Origin: Dactylorhiza incarnata
Taxonomy: Eukaryota; Streptophyta; Magnoliopsida; Asparagales; Orchidaceae
DNA: 64,000 bases
Assembly (NCBI GenBank): GCA_033032865.1
Contig: JAWHQI010000170.1
Span: forward strand, 5,345,501-5,409,500
Reading direction: 5' to 3'
A model generated the notes under the pieces. That model saw only the letters and a program-made list of their open reading frames with translations. It was not told where the DNA came from and made no database searches. The position numbers and the translations under genes were made by a program. This document shows positions 45,827 to 59,900 of this stretch, piece after piece (the stretch's first letter is position 1; every line of letters begins with the position of its first letter).

Positions 45827-48800
45827 CTATAATAAATCATATAAACAATGAATTGAGTTGAATTTTCATTAATAACGAACAATATTGCGATGGAAAGATG
45901 GAAGAATGCAAGCACCAAACCTTTCCCACAATTCATCATCTCCAGCAGCCAGCATCCTGACAGCCAAAAGAGCTGCATTGGCTGCATTTCCTATTGCAAC
46001 TGTAGCAACTGGAATGCCCTTTGGCATCTGCACAAGTATTACAAAAAAGTCAACTGCAAATTAAGATTTTAGGGTTTGACTTTCATGCGAAAGTCAAATG
46101 TTTATTGTTTACAGAGATTACTGTTTACAGTGCCGTGGATGTTTGCTAAAGATTATCCTGACACTGATACTAGTGATTGTGTGAATAAATAAAATATTAC
46201 TATAAATTGTATCTGTATGATAAACTATTCTTAATTAGTATATAGTTAAATGGAAATAACTAAATTTTAATAAAATTATTTTTCTGCTTTGATGCAAATG
46301 AACATTTTCTCACAACAGTCTAACCAAATGCTAAAACATTAAATTTGGAGTAGCGAATATTCGAGTATTAAAAGAAATATAATCATCAATCTATTTAAAT
46401 TATTCACCTAACTATGCTGATGAAATCCATAATCATCACGATTTGATACTAGCTAAAAATATATAAATTCTATAAAAAAAATTTGGTTTAGAAGGCATTT
46501 AAACAAATCTGTGAAGAGGTTTAGCTAAAAAAAATGAGTGAGAACAAAGGATAAACTGCTCCATGACTGATAAATAGATTGAATAATTGAATATATATAC
46601 AGCTATTTTTGTCATATAGTTGATTATCCAAACACTGTTAACACTGCTTCTGCAGTTCTAGAAAACAGAAATTGCATCATAAAACTATGCGAAAGTAAGC
46701 CTAACAACAACAACAACATAACCCATATAGTCCCCAATCATTGGGGGTATGGGCGGGGGAAGATTGGAAACAGACCTAACCTTTGGCACTATGTACAAAG
46801 TAAGCCTAAGTCGTAATATAATTTTCATTTATATAATTTAATAAAACAAGTGAACTATGGAGTTAAATGTGAAAAAAAAAATACAATCACACTTACCTGC
46901 ACAATAGATAAGAGCGAGTCCACTCCGTCTAATGAAGATGTCCTTATTGGAACTCCAATAACAGGCAAGGGAGTCAATGAAGCCACCATGCCTACATCAG
47001 TTTAGGATTTTCACAAATAAACCATATACAGACACAAAATTATAAATATTCTTATATATATATAAATATATATATATAAATATATATATAAGATATGTTA
47101 TATATGTATAAGAAAAAACACTATTTTGATGTGTGACAAAATCAAACTCATCACAACCGTCTGTTCGATTGTATAAAAGATGAACCCCAATTGTGATCAC
47201 ATTTTAGATTTTCCGTTCCCACAATGAGAGCACAAGGGAGTGAAGGACTATGTTTTTCCCCTAGTGCGTGTGTGCACATCTATGTTTAGGGCCCATTTAA
47301 TTTGATTGTTACTGCTAGTGAAGTTGTTTGAGAAGTTGTAAGAAGGCCGTTACGGATAATCGAGCAAAGAAAAAAAGAAATACATAATTACACAACATAA
47401 GAAATTATGTTGTTCACCTAAAAAGGGCAACATCGACCGGTGGCAGCAAATATTCATTATGACGATAGAGTTACAAAGAGCAGCAGTAATGACGGCTATA
47501 AGTTTGACACATCTCAAAACCTACAACGATCAGAATTTATAGATTACTACGCAATACAGATGAATTTTTCAAAATATCGTATAATTGAAAATCCCGCGAC
47601 CCAACATCGCATGTTAAGGGGACATAAACTGAAGGGGATCAACTGATAGTATAGTGACTGGAGTTGTTTGGCAACCTGACATTTCTTCTTTTATATAAAC
47701 ATCATTCATTATTTTCTTTAACATTATATTAGAACTTCAAATTTTATTTTAAAATAAACATCATTAGTTTAGATTTAATCACACATTAAGAACTTGATCT
47801 GATCAAGAAAAAACAAAAAATTGATCAAATATTATTAGAATAGTAGCTCTCTTGTTTGGTCCACAATTCTCAGATTTGTTTCCAAAGTTATCAGAAATGA
47901 GGGAAGCAGCTGGGGTGTATTTCTGACAACCTGCTTCTGCAAAAGTACTTTGAAACAGTTTGTTTCAAAATAATTGTCAGAAATCAGCCTCAGCCCACAA
48001 GTTTGTGTAGATATGTTCATAGAGCAGATGCATAACTCCCCTCAAACATCTACCTGCTTCTACAAGCAGATTTCCGGATTTAAAAAAGTAGAGAAAAAGC
48101 CCAACCAAACAGGGCTAACCTGGTAAATGTGCAGCGCCACCCGCACCAGCAATTATGATCTGAATGCCCCTTTCTTTTGCAGATACAGCAAACGAATACA
48201 TCCTCTCAGGTGTTCGATGAGCTGAAACAATTGTTATCTGCATTGAAAAATTACAAATGTTAAAAAAAAGAATCATGTTTCACAGCATCAATAGCTTTTC
48301 AAACTGCACGAGATCTGTACGAAAATGAGTAATCTCTCATGCTTTTAATCTATAGGCTCAAAAAGGAAGAGCAAAATGGTATTTTAATCCATTTGGGACA
48401 AGTTTAGGACTGATTTTTAGAAGAGAATATGATGGGATCGCGACACACGTAGGCCTACACGACGATCAGAGGCATCTATTTTTTGCGGATCGACGATCCG
48501 TGAATTTTAGTTATTTTTATGTATTTTTCTGATTTTTATTTTGATATATTTGAGGGCGTCATGAACGGAGAATCGTGACTGACCATGGTGGACCCGTAGT
48601 ATATAGAGATAGGAGGTTCCTTTAGAGGTATTGAAAGTGAGAGCAAATAAGCCTCCTTTGATCACCCAGTGCCAAAGCTGGAACTCCAAGTGCAAAGATT
48701 GTACACCACTCTCCATCCCCCATAGCAGCCAGCCACTACATTCCCTCCCTGCTTTCATTAACCGAGACCCCTTCCCAAGCCCAGCAAGCCTTCCCATCTC

Positions 48801-50947
48801 CTCCCCACAACCACAAGCCGGAGTCTCCATTTCTCCCTCAAAATTCCCAGCCGGCATCTCCCACTCCATCCCCACAACTTCCAGCCGTCAACCCCCTCTT
48901 TCCCCTCCCACCTCCAACAGCCGGATGCCTCCATTTACCTCCTCCAGCCAGCAGCCCTTCAAACTCCTCCCCATACTCCCTCCAAAACCGATTACAAACA
49001 CCTCATTCTCTCTGCTTACAGTTTTCTGACGAACACCGGAAACCTCCTCCGGCCACTTCCGTCAAGCCACCGCTACCACTCCTCAAGCCTCTTCATTTTT
49101 CAATTTTCGGCGGTCACCGGAAAACCGCCTCTGGCCACACCACCACCTCCTTCGGCGATCCCCTTTGGCCAGCCACCACCCTCCCACCACCAACATAACT
49201 ACCATACCACCTCCCAATCCCCCACCCCCCACACACTATCCCCATTCCCTTAAATTTAGGACCACTCCTAAATTATCTCCGCATCCTCCATTCTCCACTT
49301 CCCTACTACTTTCTCCACAATCTCATGTGGATCCACTTCCCACTCCCCCAACCGAGCCCCCACTCCCTCCTTTCAGCTGGACACAACCCCCACAGCAGCC
49401 AGTGAGTCTCCAAATCCTCCAGGCTCCTTAATCTCTGTTTCGGCCCTGTCCCGGAATAAAACTGCTGCCTGCTACTCCCTGTCCCTGCAGCCGCCCTGAA
49501 TTCCCCATTTCAGTCTCGCATAACACCAATACTACTCTGCCAACTGAATTGAAAGGTCTCATCCAGCAGTTTTCCCCTCTCTGTTCCCTGCCTGAATGCT
49601 GGATTGTTGTCCAGATTTGAACCGGGACAGAAAAGCTGCGTCTCCTCCTTGACAGCTAGTCCCCTTGCTATCCTTGTGTGCTGCCTTCACCGCCTGGGCT
49701 CTCTTTCCACTCCACCACAGCCTCCTCTCTACCCCCAAGCTGGCTTCCAGTCACCTCCAAGTCCCTCCACAGTCCCAGCCTATCTCCAGCCGCCCCAAAC
49801 AGCCACCTCCAGCCTATACCAGCAGCTGTTTTCCCCCATCCAGTCCAGTAGCAAACCAGATCCAGCCTTATTCCCTCATTCCGGTCACCGGAGACGTGCC
49901 AGATACCCGCCAAGTTTTCTACACCATAGTTGTGTAAGTCTTTAAAATGGTTGTCATTTATTTTGAGTTGATTTGTGTGTCCATTCTCCACTTAAGGTGT
50001 GTTTATTAGCATTCTTTCTTGCCATTTTTTTTAAATATTGTACGTTCTCATTTACTTGAAGTTATTTGATTGCGAGCTCCCTTACATTTATACAACTTCA
50101 CTTGTTTTCTTGCTTGTAAGCTTTAAATATTGTGATCTCTCTCATATTTTGATTTATAAAAAAGATTATTATTGCAAGTTTAAATTTGTCATTATTGTAC
50201 CTGCATTTAGAAATTACCCATAGCCTCGGTAGGACCTTACCCGGCGTCAATTTAAATAACTAAAATTCGTCGGATTCGTATTGCTATATTTAGGGTTCAT
50301 CCATTATTCCCCTGATAGGACCGTCCTGCATCAGAATAACATTAAACTAAAACCAACCTCAAATGGCACATGAAAAGAATTCAAGATCTCTGCAGCATCC
50401 TTCATTGTTGGAAGATCAGAATCAGAGCCCATAATGATGGCAACTCGAGGAGAATCTGTCGAGGGTTGGCAACTAGTTATTAATTTTTATCAGCTCAAGA
50501 AAAAATTGAGAGTAACTAGCAATAAATTGAATTGGTACAATTGGAAGATTTTGATCCATCAAATACAAAGATAAATTTTACTTCGAGCATCACTTCTAGT
50601 GATGGCATATTGATCCATTAAAGATCTGATCAAGTCCCTTGCAAGATCAGTTCAAAGTCAATTGATCTGATTTCAAGGTCAGACAAATTTGGTTATATGC
50701 CGGCTCGATCTGATTACAATTCAAGATAGGCATGACTCATTAACGTTGAGTCGTTGATGCGAGCAAAGAACTAATTAGATGTCATAAGAGAACTTCTTAA
50801 TCCAATATAGAGTCACAAATATATAGATCTATTATCTATATTAGAGATAAATTAGTAGATGCATCTGTACATTAATCTAATGTAAATGCATGCACTATTA
50901 TATATCTATGTACATTCATACTTACATGCATATATATATATATATAA

Positions 50948-50981
<34 letters not shown>

Positions 50982-53900
50982 GTGACAGGAAACAAAGGGC
51001 AAGCACTGAGAATTTTTTTGGGTTAGTTTTGATCAATTGACTGTTTTGTGGGCCTTAAGGAAAATTTAGTATGCTACGACCAAAATGAAGGGTTTGCAAA
51101 AACGTGAATCAATATGAAGTACCGTCTAAAACATCAACAACCTAAGTGATATCTACTCATTTATTTTAAGGAAGAATCTGAACACAACTTTTCAATGATA
51201 AGCGTAGTGGAATTGAGAAATAAAAAAAAACCTGAAGTACTGCATTCGACGTCCTCTCGATTCAACATCAAATTAAAGCATTTTTTGACATTTTTCTGGG
51301 AAGGACCCACTATTGTAATATGCCCCATCTTCCGTAGTTTCCGCATCTCTGTATTGTTAAATAAATTTATACCCTTAAAATAAAATCATAGTATAAACCT
51401 TTGATAGAAAGATAATAGATTACTTAACAACTGCTTCTCACCTGGTTTTCCATACCAATGAATTGAGGCTCCAGGAATGCTTAGTGCTCTCTTCATCAGT
51501 TGATGAGCTAAATAAAAACCTTTCTCTCCCTGATGTCAAACAAGTTCACAATAATAGCAAGGCTAGACCATTACTTTTTGTGATAATGCATATACTTCAA
51601 TAAAAATAGGGTGAGAAGAATCTTTAAGTGCCCAAATTCAGATCCTCTCCAATTACAATGGGATTAGTTTTGACCTTTTTTTTCAATTCACTTGGGTATT
51701 AAAAAAGTTTATCCCAGGAATCAAAAGTGGATTGGATGACTAAGATTGGTAACTAACTACACATGAAGCGAGTATTGTGATAATAGAGTGGACCAACAAT
51801 TGTCAAGGCTCGAGCTTTAAGACAATTATGTTCACGGCGTTGGAAAATTTATTTACCCTATTAAAGGGCGTACCACTGCATGGAGCTACTGTTAATGCAA
51901 GGCCTAAGGAGGCATTGAGGTATGCCCTTTTAGTCATGCATTTGCAAAGAGGTTGCTTCTACTACTTGAACCTCCATAATATACTAAAGGTAACTTAGGC
52001 TCCATTTGGGAGAGCGGTGCTAGTGGCTCCGGTGAAAAATAAAATTCCAATGAGATATGAAGCTCAAAATAGAGCTTTTGTCCTTTCTCACTGAACCAGA
52101 GCTCCAAAATGGAGATTAGCCAAATACTTCCATTTCTCTGATGAGGTAAATAAAAAATGCCACTGGAGCAAAAAAAGAGTACCAAACAGAGCCTAACCAC
52201 TGCTCCGAGCTATTCGAATCTAGAATTTATTTACATACAACACAACAACAACAACAACACTCAAGCCTTTATCTCACCATAGTATGGTCGGCTATATGGA
52301 TCCTTTGTCGCCATTGCGCCCTATCTTTAATCGTAGCCTCATTAATACCTAAGTACATCAAATCTTTCCTTATAGTTTCATTCCAAGCTTTTTTGGTCTA
52401 CCCCTCCCCCGTTTAACATGTCTAGTGAGTAAACTCTCACAACGCCTAACAGGAATAAAATAAGAATACCTCATCCTCACCGAGTATGTTGTACATGATT
52501 GCAGCAGGGGTCTTCATGGATGTATCGCCAAGTGTAAGGCCAATAACTGCTCTTAGGTGCTGCTCATACTGAGATGTATAACAAGATTCGATTGTGTGAT
52601 GCCCACTGTTATGCGGTCTAGGAGCCACTTCATTTAGCAAAACCTATGAAAGAATATCGGGTAGATGAGCGTACTGAAATAACATGGATCAACTGTAAGA
52701 AAATTAATCAGTAAAAAGTGAACTGTTTACATGAAAATTCTAGACAGCTTTTTCACTGTTTTCATCCACAATTGGCTTTCAAAAAACTAATCTCTGAAAA
52801 AAGAAAATAGAATTCCGATAGAGCAGCATTTATAAAGTTCCTACAGTTAACTAGCGGTGCAAATAAAATCCGGGCCCGGCTGACCGGCCTGAGCCCAGTT
52901 AGGCCCGAGCCAAGCCCAGACCCCTTATTTTTACAAGGGCCCGGCTTGGTGTCCGGCCCGGGCCTAGGCCTGCCTGGTGCCCGTAGAAGCCCACAAAGTT
53001 GGGCGGCCAGCGCCCAACATTTAATGCTGGGCGTGGCTGCCTAGCATTAACTGCTGCCCAATATGGCAGCAGTTGCCCCCATTTTGGGGGACTGCTAGCC
53101 AGGCTAGGCCTGCCTGGGCCCGGTCTGGTAGGCTCAGGCAAGCCCCTCTTTTTTAGGGAGGCCCGGGCCCAGTTTGACAGGGCCCAGCCTAGGCCTGGCA
53201 GGAATAAACCCCGGACCCGGGGGGCGCCTGGGCCCGACAGGTTTTTTTGCATGCCTACTAAGTTAACTGGCCACAATTACTACTTTATTTTCCAAATAGC
53301 CATTTTTTGAAATAAAGTGCGAAAAAATAGAAAATGTTCAAGTATTATATACAACTAGCCCACTTTTTTCAGAATGTTTTTTTATCCCCAAAGAATGTAG
53401 AAAATTAGAACAAACGAATTGTAAATCTAGCCAGAACCACAACCCTCTTCCACAAAAGAAAACTCTGAAGTTCATGAACTGAACATATTTGGATGGAAAA
53501 CCCACCTGCCCATCATGTGTTAAAAACAACTCCACAGCAAAAACCCCTGCTCCCTCTAGTGATCCAACGGCTCTTTTAGCAATGCTAACAGAAAGCTTCT
53601 TTATATTTTCTGGAATATCAGCAGGAGCTTCCACAATCTGGCAAATGCTATCTCTGAAGAGCAAAAATCCATGCAAAATTATTTAGCTACTCAGTTAGAA
53701 TAATAATAATTGCTGTGAACGATCTGCAGCTTTTTAATCTTAAAGTCCCATTGTTAACAATAAAAATTAAATATGCTTTTCAAAAATAACTAAAAACTCC
53801 GTATCTTACTTGTGAATAGTTTCAACTACAGGATAGCATAAAGTTGAACCATCTCTTCCCCTTGCAACAATGACGGACAGTTCCTACACCAAAAGAGAGA

Positions 53901-56900
53901 AAATTCATAAGGGGCAGAACCATATTATCAACACCTCCCTTGAAAAACTGTATAAAAAAACTTCTGACGCGGCAAAGTCAAAATGAGGATCTAGTTGAAA
54001 ATTGAGAACGCTATAAAGGAATAGGAAGAGATTATGAATTTAACTCCAATGATATGATTAGAAAAGCAAATGAATCTATTGTAAGGCTGACATAGAGTAA
54101 ATTTAATGTGGAAGACTACCAAGATTTCAGCGGCGAACTAACATTATACTGAAGTAGGTAAAGGTGGGAGAGCTTCGAGAAGGGGAAAACGGGATGTTGA
54201 GGTTCAAGGATTGGAGTCAATGAGTTATGTACTTGACTGGCTGAGAAGATGTTACAATGGTTGTTTCAGAGATAGATCCTTAGGTTAGGAGGCTTTCAAG
54301 ATAACCCTCATGTCTTCAAATCCAATGTTTTATGCATTTGCATGTGTACAAAAAGTATGTGGGCAATATCCATAGGGATGACATCACACCAAATCTTATC
54401 AGATTAGTGGCATGTGAGAGAGCTAAGCATCGATTGGTAACAGATACTATGATAGTGCCAATCAACCCCAATCTTATGGGGTTGTGGATACGGCTTAGCA
54501 CTTCATCCTTAAACGTGCACTAGTGGACAACATTCATACAATTACCAATATCTATCATGAGCCTAGAAATTTTGTTATCATACTTTATCAGGGTGTTGAA
54601 GGTTGTGGTGTGTCTCCAATAAGAATTACGCTGAGCTGTAAACATGCAGCAAACTACGACCAAGTGAGATGTGTTAAGGATATCATCTAGGTCACTCTCA
54701 TCATCACATGGATCTACCTCACTAGATCTTTGGGGTAGGCTCGGGTGTCTCTTCACTGATGTGGAGGTTCCAACTTGGATAATGAAACGCATAGCGACCA
54801 ATTTGATTGCATTTGAAGTAATCAATACTAGTTCCCTTGGAATGAAATGTTCGACCATCGGCTTTTAAATAGATATTCCAACAAGGGGTTTCTCTTTGGG
54901 GTTAGTGATTCCCTTGGAGTTGGTAGATACGTGTTGAGATGTCTCAAGGGTATTACTCGTAAGAGTGGTGGTGAATCGACAATGATTCTGATCCCTAAGA
55001 TAAGACTCAATCCTAAGAGTCATATGTGATGCCTCCTTCAGAGAGTTGACATCTCTAATGGACATCTCAACCTTAATACCATATTGTAACCATTTCTTGA
55101 ATCAGGTAACAAATTTCTTAAAGGACCCAAGGAGGTCACACCTACACATCAACTCGTCAAAGAGAGCAGAATTGATGGAGATCGATCACGCCTCATTTGT
55201 TCGATTTTTCATTGTTGACAAATTTAGATTGTCAAACGGATGATCGGAGCCCACGATTGTGACCGGCTTGATTTTTCCTATTATTATGTTTTTTTCGGGA
55301 GTAAGGTTAAGTTATTCGACTAGGAGATTAGGGCCGTCGGATACACTTAAATAAATCCACCCTCCTTTATATATCCCTGTTAGGGTTGTTTCACCGGCAT
55401 CGAGTATTACGGCCTCTCACATACAGATGCCGCTCGGTCAAGTTTCATCCTTAGTGCTATGTCGAAGAGCCCGTACGATGTCGACACTAATGGTCCCAGC
55501 TTCCAGAGGTGTCGAAGCCCTTGTTCGATGCCTCCCTTGCCTCTGGCGAACTCTCTGCCAACCACACAACTCCATCCCGCCCAGTCCAGCCGCCACCAAT
55601 CCCCGCTTTCCCTTCCAGTCGCCACCTGCCAACCTGACAACCACCTCCTCGTCCAGAACCACCCGCTCAGCCGCTGGTGAATCCCCTCCTTTCACTGGTT
55701 GCCCCCAGCCGCCTTCAACCTCTCACAACCCTCTCACATCTCCCTAGCACCCTGTTGCCTCTAGCCACCCCTCCTTGTGCTTCTAGACTTCCAACCACCT
55801 CTGCAACCCTCACCTGATTCCCCAACCATCCATTCATCTCTAGATGGGCCCCGCAACCCCTCTCCTACTAAATTCCCCCTAAAACATCTCCCACCAGTCC
55901 AGGACAACAACCTACAAAGGCCTTCTCCCCTCCGACTGCCCTTACACATTAACATTCCCCCTTCGGAGCAGCCAAGACTGCCATGAGATCTTCCCCTCCA
56001 CCACCGACACTAATTACTTGGTGAGCTTTGACTTCCAATATTCATTTTTTCGCATTACACGAGTATCTTGTATTGCTAGTAGTATTTTGTTCTATATTAA
56101 TTAGATTATTTCACTTTCTGAAGGCAGATATATTTTATTCGTCATGTGCTTTGACTTCTAACGCACTCTTAATTAATTTGCAACTGTCATTCCCTTACTT
56201 AATTAGAATAATTGTGATTGATTGTGATGTTAGTGCAAGATTTTAAAATTAAAATTGTTTAATTGATGGTGCTTCGAAAATCTTTGCATGATAAAATCAC
56301 TCATGAGCATCGCATTAGAGTTTAGGGTTTGTCTTCATAAGTTCATCGGATTGCGTACGTGCATTCATCTGCATCTTCATTTTAAGGTTTTTCATGATTA
56401 CAATGCATTCGTCATGGTTATTTGCATCTAGGTTAGGGCATCGCATGTCTGTCACATGTAGATTCGTCCAACGTCAGTTGGTATCAGAGCCCCGGGTTCG
56501 AGCTTAGTTTATGATATGCAGTCGTTGAGTCTATAGGTTCCTTCTTGGCGTGTTATTGTCAATACCCCTCTCCTTTATTGGAGAAATCCGAGTCCATTTA
56601 TACTCGACCATGTAAAGCTTCACTTGAAAGGTCTTCATATTATTACAATGATTATTCGTATTCACAGCACACCACTTCCAGAGATCGTGTCGACCCTTCA
56701 GCATTAGTCCACAATGCTAGAGACGATCATTACGATGATTATCATCGTACCCATCCCCGCGCACATGCAGACCATGCTGAACATTCGACACGACTAGATT
56801 ATCTTAAGGATGATTACTATGAGGATCATTATTTTGAGAATGATCTCGAGTATAGGGTTTCATAGCGTGGCCCCATTTATTTACGATTTATCTAGTCTTG

Positions 56901-59900
56901 AATCTTTTAGCTATTGGTCGTAAACATTGTATATTACCTCAATCATTTTGGATTATTCGGTGAGCGCAACGTTAGATTTGCGAAACTTAGACTCTTTGAT
57001 CAGGTGAAAGCTCATTGGGCTACCATTGAGAGGACTCGTGAGCGAGATCATCTTTTCCCCATCATGAGTTGGGTGGATATGAAGCGGGGATTGTGCCTTA
57101 AAGTGTTTGCCAACATCATATAGGAACTACCTCCTTAAGCGATTATTCACTCATCAAGGATCTATGTCTGTTGCTGACTATATGACTAACTTTGATGAGT
57201 TAGTCATGAGGAGCGATCACCGAGAGAAGCCTGGTATGACGGTTTCCCAATTTCTATATGGGCTTCAATCTGAGATATATATTGAATTGACCTATCACTA
57301 CATAGAGTCTATCGAGTAAGCATACCAACTCGACCTCCACTATGAGCAGTGCTTGAGATCCGCCAGAGTTACTCGAGTAGACTCGCACTCTGACCACCCC
57401 ATCATAAAGAATCCTCCACATCCCGAGGCTACTACCATGCCTACTCGTGAGGTACTTTGTTTGATTAGTGGTACGTCCACTTTAGTCTGACTCGTACTCT
57501 ATGGCCTTGAAAGAGAGTGAGTGTGAGCGATATGGTGATTTTATACGTATATGTCCTTCTATTGTAGCGATAGACTCTTCCCTTTCCCCGACGCCATGCG
57601 TTGACTTAGTCACAACCTCGATCATAGACTCACATTTGAGTCAACATTCATCTGAGTGTACCCACATTGTGGTGACGAGTCATGTCTTGAGCGAGGGTTA
57701 AGAGTCTAGCATTGACTTTATTGTGGGTATCCCACTTGTTTCACACTGGTGTTATTGATGCATTTCTTTTGGAGGATCATCTTGACAATGTTGACCCCTC
57801 GAGAAACCCTTCGTTGAGCCCCCGAGATATCCATTTGACGAGCCTTCCTTTCCAGGGAGCATTCACCTTAGTATCAATGGCTTGAGTCATCGCACGAGTG
57901 ATCATCGCACTCGCAATGAATTTTCTTATATATCTCCTGGAGAGCCACCTAACGGGCTTCACCCTTTGGGATATTCGACACACCCATAAGTTGCATTTTC
58001 TTGTCACAATCTTCGACATTCCTTCAGGTGATGGCATCATTCGTGACGAATTTATCTATCTACCACCTAGTGAGCATCCCGATGATTCACATCCCTTAGT
58101 AGGTATTTAGCATAACATGATTCTGCAGCTCAATGCAAATGTCTCAGGCAGTCATTTAGGTGTTCGTGGGACGTTCGATGAGTGTTTCTACACCCCACCC
58201 AGAGAACCTCCAGATAAACAACCCATCCTTATGGACTTTCGTCGTTATATATAGTATGTTGTTAGTCAGTTTGTCATGCTGGTCAACGTTCATTTGCATA
58301 TATTGCATGATTTGCATGTCATACTCCAACGCAAAATTATATTAAATAATGAAAACTTATTGGGTGATGATTAACACATTATTTGAGAGATTCTCATTGA
58401 GAATAACGAGGAATCTGAGTGCAAGATGAATAGGTTCATACACTGTCATGAGAGTGTTTGAGCCAAATTTCTTTGAGCATGATATTCCTAAGAATATGGG
58501 TACTCATCCTATATTCAATGTAGCGGATTTGATTCTAGATATGCGGACATCTAATTTTTGGCACATTCAGCCTTACCTTTTAGCTTCAGCTCCCACCTTT
58601 ACTATAACAATGCATGTACCTCCAGCCTCCATTGTAGCCCTACCTTTTACCTATGCAACGACATACCTTATGTGTGGGACCCTCGGCAGCCTCGGTGGAC
58701 GACGACCTTCAATGGACATCGCACCTACTGGAATCTATGAGATTGAGACGTCAAACTTCTTACGGTTGATTTCATTCTTGCCTGGACTGCACAAGAAGCA
58801 TGATATCCTTCATTCATCGAAGATGAATGCTTCTGAGCCGGGGAGATTGATTTAGATCAATCACACCTCATTTGGGCGATGTTTCATTGTAGACATTATT
58901 TGATAGTAGGACAGACGATCAGAGCCCGTGATTGCGACAGTCTCAATTTTTCCTGTTTTTATGTATTTTCTTTTATTCCAAGCTTTATTTTGGGAGTTAG
59001 GTTAATTTATTCGACCAGGCGATTAGGGGTGTCAGATACACTTAACTAAATCCCCCTCCTTTATATATCCTTGTTATGGTTGTTTCACAAGCATCGAGTA
59101 TTACGGCCTCTCACATATAGACGTTGCTTGGCCACGTTTCTTCCTCGGTGCGATGTCGAGGAGCCCGTGTGGTATCGGCACAGACAGTCCCAGCTTTCGG
59201 GGGGGGGGGGGGGGGGGGGGGGGGGGTGCTGACGCCCCCGTCTGACTCCTCCCTTGTCTCTGACGAACCCTTTGCCGACCACATAGTTCCATCCCGCCGA
59301 GATCCCGCTCAGCCCAGCTGCCTCCAGTCCTCGCTTTCCATTCCAGTCGCCACCTGTCAGCTCGACAGACACCTACCCGTGCAGAACCAGCCCCTCAGCC
59401 TCCGGTGAGTCCCCTCCTTTCTCTGGTTGTCCTCAGCCCTCTCTGATCTCCCACATCTCTCTCCCACCTCCTCAGCAGCCCGTCGTCACCGGCCAAGCCT
59501 CCAGCCACCCCTCTTCCAACTACCTATACAACCCTCACTTGATTTCCCAGCCCTCCATTCATCTCTGGCTAAGACCCTCAGCCCCTCACCTACAAAATCC
59601 TCTCACCAAACATCCCCCAGTAGTCCCGGACAACAAGCTACATCGGCTTTCTCCCCTCCGACAACCCCTATACAATAGCATTCTCCCTTCGGAGCAGCCA
59701 CAACCTCCATCGGATCTTCCCCTCCACCTCCATCATTGATTACTTGGTGAGCTTAAATATCCAATTTTCATTTCTTTGCATTGCACGGGCACCATGTATT
59801 GCTAGTAGTATTTTGCCCTAAATTAATTTGACTAATTCACTTTTCGAATGCGTGTATCTCTTATTCGTCGTGTGCTTTGAATTTTAATGCATTCTTAGTT

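Noticed and set aside
48631..49945. Proline-rich open frames
   Set aside because: Same cause: C-rich LTR leader of the solo LTR at 48431-50333.
52899..53310. Possible gene in the GC-rich block
   Set aside because: It is a hAT-type MITE with an exact 8-bp duplication. The open frames are GC artefacts.
55427..55986. Frames in the region 55427-55986 and 59085-59739
   Set aside because: LTR leaders of the element at 55173-60198. The poly-G run creates artificial polyproline/polyglycine.
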